DNA from: Planctomycetota bacterium
Lineage (GTDB): Bacteria; Planctomycetota; B143-G9
DNA length: 13,043 bases
Direction: 5' to 3'
NCBI GenBank assembly: GCA_003644275.1
Contig: QNBY01000012.1
Location: 1-13,043 of the forward strand
The position numbers were made by a program, and so were the translations under genes. Shown here piece by piece: positions 5,624 through 13,043 of the stretch. Each line of letters starts with the position of its first letter. Position 1 is the first letter of the stretch. The notes below the pieces were generated by a model. The model worked only from the letters and a program-made list of their open reading frames with translations. It made no database searches and had not been told where the DNA came from.

Positions 5624-7888
5624 ATGAAGCGTCCCTTGCTGATAGCGATGTGCCTCGTCGCGCTTGCGGCTTTCTCCCTCGCCTGCGGCGGAGGCGGCGG
5701 CACGGACACCGGAGCCTCTCCCTCGCCGACGGTCTCCACGAGCCCCAGTACGGCTCCCACGAGCACGCCTCCCCCCGAGCCCCTCAGCATCTTCTGGACC
5801 GAGCCCAACAAGAAGATAGTGGCCACGGCCGGCGAGCGCGTCTTCCTCAATTTCCGCGGCGAAGGGACGCACGATTCCACCGCCGTAATCACCGTAGGCC
5901 GGGACACCGACACGAACTACGACAACGGCGGCATAACGTGGTTCGACCGCACCTTCCCGGGCGGCTACTTCCTCGTCACCGTCTCCATGACGGACTACAC
6001 GCCCGGCACCTACTATTTCGTGGCGAAGATATCGCGGGCGGGCGAGACGCTCTACCGCTATCTCGACCATCCCCTCGAGGTGCGGGCCGCTCCCACCGTG
6101 TCGCTCACCGCTCCCGCGGGCGACGTGGTGGCGGCCTGGGGGACCGACTACCCGTTCACCGGCGCGAACAACTCCGCCTCCGCCAACGTCTTCATCGGCC
6201 TCGACACCGACCGCAACCCCACCAACGGCTATTCGGCCATACTCGACATCACCCCCGGCGCGGGCGACTTCACGGCGGTCTGGACGGTCCTCGATTCCTT
6301 CAACGGCCGGTACTACCCCTTCATAAACGTACACGAGACAGCCTACGAAGAATACTCCTACGCCCCCGGAAGCCTGCTCATAGGCGACCTTCCCTCCGTG
6401 ACCTTCGTCTCGCCGCTCAACCCCGTCACCGTCCATCCCCTGCCGCCCGTGCGGCTCAACATAAAGGGCGATTCCACCTCCACCGACCCCGACGCCCTCT
6501 TCAGGATAGGCTACGACACCGACACCGACCCCGACAACGGCGGCATAACCTGGATATTCGACGACCTCGACGCCGGTCCCTTCGACCTCGCCTGGGACAT
6601 TGACATCCGCGAGGGCGGAACCTATCACATCATCGGCCAGGTCATCGACCGCTACGGCGCCGTCACCACCTACGCCCCCGGCGCGATAACGGTGGACAAC
6701 TCCCCCTACATCGAGTTCTACGAGCCCATCGCCGACGTGACCATCATCGCCGGCCGCTTCCTGCCCCTCGCCATCCGCGGGTGGGCCTACAGCTCCAAGG
6801 ACGACGGCGTGGTGACGGTCTTCTACGACACCGACACCAACCTCGCCAACGGCTTCACGCCCATCGCCGACCCCTTCCCCGAAGGCGGGATAGACCTGCT
6901 GCTCGACGTGTCCGAGCTCCTGCCCGGCACCTACCACATCGGCGCTACCATGGTGTCGAGCGCCGGGGCGCCCATGACGGCCTGGGCGCCCATGACGCTC
7001 AACGTGCTTCCCAACACCGACGTCTCCGACCCCGCCAATTCCGGCCCGTATTTCTCGCGCACCGCCACCTACTTCCAGTGGGATTCCGACCGCAACAAGA
7101 CGGTGTCCTGGATCGTGTACTATCCCACCGATTCCGCCGATTCCTCCGCGGTGTCTTCGGCCGGTCCGTTCCCGGTGGTCGTCTTCATGCCCGAGGAAGG
7201 CTCGGCCGCCACGGAGTACACCTACTTCAACGAGAAACTGGCGCACTGGGGCTACATTGTCGCCGCGATCAACACCGCGGCCAACTTCGGCTCCTCCTCC
7301 GCCAACCGCGCGAGGAAGGACGCGGCGGACGCCTCCTACGTGCTCGACTGGCTGATCGCCCAATCCGCCGATTCCAGCTCCATCTTCCACAACGCCGTGG
7401 ACGACGCCATGGTGGGCGCTGCGGGCCACGGACGGGGAGCGGGCGCCGCGATAATCTTCGCCTCGCTCGACGACAGGGTGGACGCCGTCTTCGCCATGGC
7501 GGCCCCCCGCTACTATCCCAAGCCCACCGAGGACGACCCCCATCCCCGCCCCTACAAGGCGGGCGTCCCCGTGATGATCCTCTCCGCCTCGCTGGACGGC
7601 GTCATCCCTCCCAACACCCAGGACGAGGTGTACGGCGACCAGGATCCCTTCAAGGAACTCGCCACCATCGAAGGCGCGAACCACTACCAGTTCAAGGACA
7701 CCATCCAAAGCTGGGAGAACGATACCGAGCCCACCATGCTCCACATAGAGGTCAAGAGGCGCGTGCAGATACTCGGCGTCTCCTTCCTCAATTCGTTCGT
7801 CCGCCAGCAGACCTACTACATGAAGTGGGTGAACGGCGAGGGAGTGAGCGACCTCCGCTTCATCACCATAAAGTACCAGGAAAACTGA
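5624..7888 (+). CDS. Modular lipoprotein: four DTD-motif modules plus a C-terminal alpha/beta-hydrolase-like domain
   Basis: I do not recognise this 754-residue protein as a named family. The N-terminus is a lipoprotein signal peptide with lipobox SLAC (C21), then a Gly run and a Ser/Thr/Pro linker (about 28-52), so it is probably lipid-anchored in the envelope. Four modules of 100-104 residues follow, each with an Asp/Asn-rich loop at D94, D194, D298 and D402. Residues about 480-754 resemble the chlorophyllase/PET-hydrolase-like branch of alpha/beta hydrolases: FPVVVFMPEEGS (516-527), LAHWGYIVAAI, GHGRG (601-605), SLDGVIPP with D658, and ANHYQF with H687. The expected nucleophile elbow GxSxG reads G-H-G-R-G, so the catalytic serine is replaced by G603 while candidate Asp and His remain. 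It may be a binding protein. Start ATG 5624 has a good Shine-Dalgarno. The gene stands alone between a promoter and a terminator. Confidence 0.85.
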   Translation: MKRPLLIAMCLVALAAFSLACGGGGGTDTGASPSPTVSTSPSTAPTSTPPPEPLSIFWTEPNKKIVATAGERVFLNFRGEGTHDSTAVITVGRDTDTNYDNGGITWFDRTFPGGYFLVTVSMTDYTPGTYYFVAKISRAGETLYRYLDHPLEVRAAPTVSLTAPAGDVVAAWGTDYPFTGANNSASANVFIGLDTDRNPTNGYSAILDITPGAGDFTAVWTVLDSFNGRYYPFINVHETAYEEYSYAPGSLLIGDLPSVTFVSPLNPVTVHPLPPVRLNIKGDSTSTDPDALFRIGYDTDTDPDNGGITWIFDDLDAGPFDLAWDIDIREGGTYHIIGQVIDRYGAVTTYAPGAITVDNSPYIEFYEPIADVTIIAGRFLPLAIRGWAYSSKDDGVVTVFYDTDTNLANGFTPIADPFPEGGIDLLLDVSELLPGTYHIGATMVSSAGAPMTAWAPMTLNVLPNTDVSDPANSGPYFSRTATYFQWDSDRNKTVSWIVYYPTDSADSSAVSSAGPFPVVVFMPEEGSAATEYTYFNEKLAHWGYIVAAINTAANFGSSSANRARKDAADASYVLDWLIAQSADSSSIFHNAVDDAMVGAAGHGRGAGAAIIFASLDDRVDAVFAMAAPRYYPKPTEDDPHPRPYKAGVPVMILSASLDGVIPPNTQDEVYGDQDPFKELATIEGANHYQFKDTIQSWENDTEPTMLHIEVKRRVQILGVSFLNSFVRQQTYYMKWVNGEGVSDLRFITIKYQEN
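5903..6853 (+). repeat. Four protein-level repeats with DTDxNxxNG-type loops
   Basis: Within the lipoprotein, a loop recurs at residues 94-103 (DTDTNYDNGG), 194-203 (DTDRNPTNGY), 298-307 (DTDTDPDNGG) and 402-411 (DTDTNLANGF). Spacings are 100, 104 and 104 residues. Each is preceded by a short beta-strand-like stretch ending in V/I-x-x (VGR, IGL, IGY, VFY). Copies 1 and 3 are closest (both continue GGITW). Each module also has a GTY or GxY-type strand about 40-50 residues later. The alternating Asp/Asn pattern resembles calcium-binding loops; calcium binding is inference. Confidence 0.75.
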
Positions 7889-7908
7889 GCCCGCCGCACC
7901 GCCGGACG

Positions 7909-7938
7909 AAGGGCGGGGATCTTCCCCGCCCTTTTTTT
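7909..7938 (+). terminator. Rho-independent terminator after the lipoprotein gene
   Basis: GGGCGGGG (7911-7918) pairs perfectly with CCCCGCCC (7924-7931). One more A-T pair lies inside (7919/7923) and two outside (7909-7910 with 7932-7933). A run of seven T (7932-7938) follows. It begins 20 bases after the lipoprotein stop and should isolate that gene from eno. Confidence 0.92.
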
Positions 7939-7975
7939 GTGCCCTTTCCATCGCCCTCAACGCCCCAACGCCCGG

Positions 7976-7981
7976 TATAAT
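7976..7981 (+). promoter_or_regulatory. Putative -10 element (TATAAT) for eno and the genes behind it
   Basis: A perfect -10 hexamer lies 61 bases before the eno ATG, pointing at a start near 7988 and a leader of about 55 bases. No recognisable -35 is present 16-18 bases upstream (the area is C-rich). The leader contains a short TGAC-GAT-GTCA palindrome (7997-8007) and several ATTG repeats, which I do not assign a function. The eno Shine-Dalgarno AAAGGAGAG is at 8029-8037. Confidence 0.5.
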
Positions 7982-7994
7982 CGAGCGCGATTGA

Positions 7995-9335
<1,341 letters not shown>

Positions 9336-9339
9336 GCGC

Positions 9340-10176
9340 ATGAGCACGCTCCTCGTGAACGGCGATTACGGGAAGGTCATGGCCTCCCGCCTCGAAGACG
9401 GCGACGTGGCGCGCCTGGCGCTCGAAAGCGGCCGCTGGGGGCTCGGCCTGGGCGCCGCGCCTGGCGGGGAAGGGATCTCCCGTTTCGGCGAGGCGCTGGT
9501 CTGCGGCCGGTCCGCCGCCGTCCTGCCCGCCTCCTCCCCGGACGAACCCCGCACCGCGGGCGAGGCCCTGGACTCTCCCTATCTCGCCGCCTTCTCCTTC
9601 GAGGAAGCGTTGTGCTACTACACGCCCCCCGGTAAGGACTGGAGCTTCAGCGCCGTGCTGCGCCAGATGTTCAACGAACTCTCCCTCTGCTCCGATTCGC
9701 CCGGCATGTACGGCTTCTGCGCGGCGGGGACCTTCTGGAAACTGGACGTCCAGGCGCTCGCCGCCCCCCCCTTCCTGCCCAACGCCCCGCAGGACGGCGG
9801 CCCGATCAACTCGCCCTCCAACTACCCTCGTTTCCTGAGGCGGCGCGGAGGCAGGGGACGCTTCCCCTTCGCGGCGGCGGGCGTGTTCCTCAAACCCTCG
9901 CTGCTCGACCTCCGCGCGGGGGCCGGGCTGCTCGAGCGCGCCTTCGGCCCCTCGCTCGATCCCGGCCGCTTCCACTTCCACGCCCACGCCGCCCTGTTCG
10001 ACGACGACGTCCCCCTCCTCCCGGCCGACTTCCATTCCCCCGCCGACCTGGAGGACTTCGCGGCCGCGCACCTCGGCGACATTTCCTCGGTGGAGCACGT
10101 CCTCCCCGACTGCATGGTCTTCGACGCCCGCTTCTTCCTGACGCCCCTCTACGCGCTGGCTCCCTTCGAGGGGTGA
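9340..10176 (+). CDS. Unrecognised 278-residue protein
   Basis: I do not recognise this protein. It has no signal peptide or membrane segment by eye, so it is probably cytoplasmic. It is rich in Ala, Pro, Phe and Leu with few Lys. Distinctive stretches are LLVNGDYGKVMASRL at the N-terminus, FSFEEALCYYTPPGKDW in the middle, NYPRFLRRRGGRGRFPF (a basic patch), and RFHFHAHAALFDDDVPLLP (H212, H214, H216, then D221-D223), which could be a metal site but matches no family I can name. Codon use looks like the neighbours and the frame is open throughout, supporting a real gene. The start ATG is 4 bases after eno, with GGAAGG inside the end of eno as Shine-Dalgarno. The next gene starts 4 bases after its stop, so it is very likely co-transcribed with both. 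Confidence 0.75.
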   Translation: MSTLLVNGDYGKVMASRLEDGDVARLALESGRWGLGLGAAPGGEGISRFGEALVCGRSAAVLPASSPDEPRTAGEALDSPYLAAFSFEEALCYYTPPGKDWSFSAVLRQMFNELSLCSDSPGMYGFCAAGTFWKLDVQALAAPPFLPNAPQDGGPINSPSNYPRFLRRRGGRGRFPFAAAGVFLKPSLLDLRAGAGLLERAFGPSLDPGRFHFHAHAALFDDDVPLLPADFHSPADLEDFAAAHLGDISSVEHVLPDCMVFDARFFLTPLYALAPFEG

Positions 10177-10180
10177 GCCC

Positions 10181-12001
10181 ATGGCGGCCCCGCGGACCGT
10201 ACTGCTCGCCCTGCTGCTCTCGCTCCTCCTCCTGCCGCTGGGTTCGGGGGAGGTGGTCAAGCTTCCGCTCGTCTGTCCCCTCTGCGGCGCTCCCTTCGAC
10301 GGCGCTCAGGCGGTGCCGCCCGCCCGCTCGGCGGGAAGCGACAGCGACTTCTGCGACTACTCCGCCGGGGGCTCCACCCGCGCCTTCGACGTGCAGGTGT
10401 GCACCTCCTGCGGCTACACCGACAAACTGGCCTTCTTCCTCTCCGGCGAGTCGCTTCCCCCCGCGGCCAAGAGGAACCTCCCCCCGCGCCTGAAGGACAT
10501 CTGGAACGGCAAGCCGCCCGCGAGCCAGCAGGCCGCGCCCATAGCGAGGAAGTTCGAGGCCGCGCTGGTCTGCGCCGCCGCGCGCGGGGTTCCCGCGGCC
10601 GAGCTCGCCGCCCTCGCTCACCTGGGCGCGTGGGCGGTGCGCGACAAGATAACCTTCCGCGCCCTCCTGCCGCGCTACCGGATGCCGCTCGACGCCTTCA
10701 AGGCGTTCGGCGAGGAATACAGGGCGCTGGAGCTGAACTCGCCCGCCGCCTTCTCCACGGCCTTCCGGCTGCTCCAGCTCACGGTGAGGCTCGGCCTTCC
10801 GGCCACGCGGGCGAAACTCGCCTCCCTCATCTCCTCCGCGGCTCCCCGCTTCTTCTCCGAGCAGGACACCGCGAAGCTGCGGGCCGAGCTCGACGCCTTC
10901 GAGCGCGACGCCGCCGACGAGGCCGCCCTGCTCGCCGAGGCCGCCTCCCGCTTCGAGGAAGCCCTCTCCGCCCCCGGCCTCGATCCCCGCAAGAGGCTTC
11001 TCTACACCTACCTCGCGGGCGAGCTCAAGAGACGCTGCGGCGAGGCGGAGGACGCCCGAAAGTGGCTGAAGGCCGCGGACGCCGACGGCCAGCGCCCGGA
11101 CATACGCAAGCTCATACCCGTGCTGCTCGCCCACTGCGAGGAAGCCGGGCAACCCGAATCGTCCTTCTCGCGCTTCCCGGAGACCGTCTGCCCCCTCTGC
11201 GGCCGGAAGACACCCTACCTTCCCCCCGCCGAGCCCGACTACATGGGCGGCTCCGATTGCGACTTCTGCACCTACTCCCTCGACCCCACCGCCTACGCCA
11301 CGGGCCTCGTCACCTGCCTGAACTGCCGCTACACCCGCTTCGCCTCCGAGTTCGGCAAGCCGCTCTCCGACGAGGCCAGGAAGAAGCTCCGCGCGGCCCT
11401 CTCCGCCCTTGGGGAGACGCCGAAACCCTCCAGCCCGCGGGCGGTCCCCTGCTGGAAGAAGTACGAGTACGCCGCAGTCTGCCTCGCCGCCCTGGACTCC
11501 CCGCCCTCCAAGGTCGCCATGGCGTGGGTGAACGCCGCCTGGGCGGCCCGCCGCACCTGTTGCGCCCCCACCCTGGAGACGGAGCTGCCGCAGGGACCCC
11601 TCATGCCGAAAGCGGCCCGAAAGGCGGCTTCCAAGCTCGGCGGCGGCGATTTCGGCGACGCCTTCCTCGCCGCGCTGCTCTGCCACCGGGCGGGCCTGCT
11701 GAAGCTGCGCCGCAAGTACATGAAGAGGGCGGCGAAGCTCGCGGCGGACCTCGACGAGCGCGAGGCCCTGCTGAAGAGCACCGGGCGGCTGTTCGCCCTC
11801 GAGCGGGACTACCTGGAGCGCGCCGTCCCTCTCCTGGAGAAAGTGGAGCGCGGCGGGCGGGACTACGAGTTCTACCGCTTCCTGCTGGGGGAAGCCCTGA
11901 GAAGGACCGGCGAGAGCCGGAAGGCCCGCAAGGTGCTCCGGGAATGCCTCGATTTCCCCCGTGTCGGGAAGGCGGCCGGAGAGATTCTTTCCGGCATGTG
12001 A
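10181..12001 (+). CDS. Exported protein with two DUF2225-like zinc-ribbon and helical units
   Basis: This 606-residue protein starts with a probable signal peptide (R5, a Leu-rich core 7-20, possible cleavage near GSG/E at 23-24). It then contains two similar units. Unit 1 has CPLC (C32, C35), DSDFCDY (54-60) and VCTSCGY (C74, C77). Unit 2 has CPLC (C337, C340), DCDFCTY (359-365) and TCLNCRY (C379, C382). This resembles DUF2225, where two CxxC pairs flank a D-x-DFC-x-Y motif; those proteins usually have one such unit and, as far as I know, no signal peptide. Each unit continues into helices and ends in a TPR-like helix pair (YLAGELKRRCGEAEDARKWL at 277, FLLGEALRRTGESRKARKVL at 567), so the whole unit appears duplicated. 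The pairs likely bind zinc. Function is unknown. ATG 10181 lies 4 bases after the previous stop. Confidence 0.8.
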   Translation: MAAPRTVLLALLLSLLLLPLGSGEVVKLPLVCPLCGAPFDGAQAVPPARSAGSDSDFCDYSAGGSTRAFDVQVCTSCGYTDKLAFFLSGESLPPAAKRNLPPRLKDIWNGKPPASQQAAPIARKFEAALVCAAARGVPAAELAALAHLGAWAVRDKITFRALLPRYRMPLDAFKAFGEEYRALELNSPAAFSTAFRLLQLTVRLGLPATRAKLASLISSAAPRFFSEQDTAKLRAELDAFERDAADEAALLAEAASRFEEALSAPGLDPRKRLLYTYLAGELKRRCGEAEDARKWLKAADADGQRPDIRKLIPVLLAHCEEAGQPESSFSRFPETVCPLCGRKTPYLPPAEPDYMGGSDCDFCTYSLDPTAYATGLVTCLNCRYTRFASEFGKPLSDEARKKLRAALSALGETPKPSSPRAVPCWKKYEYAAVCLAALDSPPSKVAMAWVNAAWAARRTCCAPTLETELPQGPLMPKAARKAASKLGGGDFGDAFLAALLCHRAGLLKLRRKYMKRAAKLAADLDEREALLKSTGRLFALERDYLERAVPLLEKVERGGRDYEFYRFLLGEALRRTGESRKARKVLRECLDFPRVGKAAGEILSGM

Positions 12002-12110
12002 TGTCGAAAAAAACCACACGTCCCGCCGCTCCCGTCCACGCCTCGCGGCCTCCCTCTCGAAAATCGGTCTGGAACCGGCCTCTTTCGTGGATTTTCCGCG
12101 CTTTCCCCCT

Positions 12111-12116
12111 TATAAT
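12111..12116 (+). promoter_or_regulatory. Putative -10 element (TATAAT) for the BatA-like gene
   Basis: The 153-base gap between the DUF2225-like gene and the BatA-like gene contains a perfect TATAAT 39 bases before the ATG. No convincing -35 is visible. A GAAAATC/GATTTTC inverted repeat (12059-12065 and 12090-12096) lies just upstream but could be chance. I see no intrinsic terminator in this gap, so some read-through from the eno transcript is possible. Confidence 0.45.
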
Positions 12117-12154
12117 TGCACGGCACGCCGTTTGCTTCCTCGAAAGGTGAAGCC

Positions 12155-13043
12155 ATGCCGGGCATTTCGTTCATATCACCCCTGTTTCTCGCGGGCGTCG
12201 CCGCAGCGGCGATCCCAATCGTCATCCACCTCATGCAGAGGCGGAAGGCGAAGGTGCAGCCCTTCGGAACGCTCCGCTTCCTGCGCGAGATTCAGGCCCG
12301 CCTCTCCATGCGCCAGAGGATAAGGGAGCTTCTGCTCCTCGCATTGCGTGTGGCCCTGATAGCGCTGCTCGCGCTCGCCATGGCCCGCCCCGTCCTGAAG
12401 GGCGCGGGACTGGGCGACGAGGACGCCCCCGTCACCATGGTCTTCGTGGTGGACAACTCCCTCTCCATGAGCGCCCAGGTGGGCGGCGTGAGCAACTTCG
12501 AGCGCGCCCGCGACCTCCTCTCCGGCAACCTCGCCGGCATGAAGAACAGCGACCGCATGGCCGTAATCCCGCTCGTAACGGGCTCCATCACCGGCGACGT
12601 GGTGTACAACAAGGCCCTCCCGCCCGGCGACCTGCTCGAGCGCTCCATCGCCGAGCTGCGCCAGGGCTACGCCGCGGGCGACCCGGGAACGGCCGTGAAA
12701 AAGGCGCTCGCCGTGCTCTCCGACGCCGACACCCCCAACCTGGAGCTCTACCTGCTGTCCGACTTCCAGAAGGCCACCTGGGAGGGCTTCTCCCTCCCCG
12801 CCGACGCCCTGCCCGAAGACCTCCGCGACCGCCTCGTCCTCTACACCGTGGACTTCACCGCCGAGGGAATGCGCAACGCCGCCGTCAGGAACCCCTCCGT
12901 GAAACGCTCCCCCACCGGCTCCTCCCTCCTGTTCGCCGCCGACGTGGTGAACTTCTCCCGCGAGGCCTTCGACGTGAGGCTCGCCCTCTCCTGCGACGGC
13001 AGAAAGGTGGCGGAGAAACTGGTGCCGCTCGCGCCGGAGGAAA
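12155..13043 (+). CDS. BatA-like membrane protein with vWA domain (3' end outside window)
   Basis: An open frame from ATG 12155 runs to the window edge without a stop (296 complete residues). Residues 1 to about 80 match the BatA N-terminal domain: SPLFLAGVAAAAIPIVIHL (8-26, membrane segment), then FGTLRFLR, then a second membrane segment (about 59-78), ending in ARPVL. A von Willebrand A domain follows, with a complete metal-ion-dependent adhesion site: DNSLS (D100, S102, S104), a candidate Thr (T179 in GDPGTAV) and LLSDF (D203). Proteins of this architecture often sit in clusters with MoxR ATPases and DUF58 proteins and are thought to act in envelope or chaperone-like processes; those partners are not visible here. 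The Shine-Dalgarno AAAGGTGA (12143-12150) precedes the ATG closely. Confidence 0.85.
   Translation, partial: MPGISFISPLFLAGVAAAAIPIVIHLMQRRKAKVQPFGTLRFLREIQARLSMRQRIRELLLLALRVALIALLALAMARPVLKGAGLGDEDAPVTMVFVVDNSLSMSAQVGGVSNFERARDLLSGNLAGMKNSDRMAVIPLVTGSITGDVVYNKALPPGDLLERSIAELRQGYAAGDPGTAVKKALAVLSDADTPNLELYLLSDFQKATWEGFSLPADALPEDLRDRLVLYTVDFTAEGMRNAAVRNPSVKRSPTGSSLLFAADVVNFSREAFDVRLALSCDGRKVAEKLVPLAPEE

Noticed and set aside
11973..12001. CCGGAGA/TTTCCGG hairpin at the end of the DUF2225-like gene as a terminator
   Set aside because: The stem lies inside the coding sequence and no T-run follows on the plus strand; the nearby A-run would suit only the minus strand, which has no gene here.
9890..12019. 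A 709-codon minus-strand open frame opposite the DUF2225-like gene
   Set aside because: The plus-strand product has clear paired CxxC motifs and a duplicated structure; the antisense product is low-complexity Gly/Arg/Glu-rich sequence.
12059..12096. GAAAATC/GATTTTC inverted repeat before the BatA-like gene
   Set aside because: Two 7-base arms 24 bases apart are not unlikely by chance in a gap of this size, and nothing else supports an operator.

Overview
The window is GC-rich bacterial DNA (roughly two thirds G+C by eye) with short intergenic gaps, several 4-nt gene junctions and conserved housekeeping genes. The gene order rpsM-rpsK-rpsD-rpoA-rplQ is the bacterial alpha operon. I cannot place the organism in a phylum from sequence alone. 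One oddity is heavy use of the Ile codon ATA despite the high G+C.

Layout. (1) 1-2771, + strand: the 3' end of rpsM, then rpsK, rpsD (zinc-binding form), rpoA and rplQ, closed by a strong intrinsic terminator at 2801-2835. Two adjacent hairpins lie between rpsM and rpsK. (2) 2853-5294, + strand: a perfect TATAAT, then a small membrane-anchored ComEA-like helix-hairpin-helix protein whose stop codon overlaps the uvrB start (ATGA). (3) 5299-5505, - strand: a TusA/YedF-like sulfur-carrier protein, convergent with uvrB. Its Shine-Dalgarno lies in an inverted repeat that also sits inside the putative promoter of the divergent gene. (4) 5624-7888, + strand: a large lipoprotein with four ~100-residue modules, each carrying a DTDxNxxNG-type motif, and a C-terminal alpha/beta-hydrolase-like domain whose nucleophile position appears to be Gly instead of Ser. 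A strong terminator follows. (5) 8043-12001, + strand: eno, an unrecognised 278-residue protein and an apparently exported protein with two DUF2225-like zinc-ribbon/helical units, joined by 4-nt gaps and likely co-transcribed. (6) 12155 to the right edge, + strand: the 5' part of a BatA-type protein (two membrane segments plus a vWA domain with an intact DxSxS). It runs off the window.

The left half is core information processing (translation, transcription, excision repair). The right half mixes glycolysis with envelope-directed or poorly characterised proteins. The strongest candidates for new biology are the exported duplicated DUF2225 protein with its unknown partner behind enolase, and the modular lipoprotein with a probably inactive hydrolase domain. 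Neither gives enough evidence to claim a defined new system.
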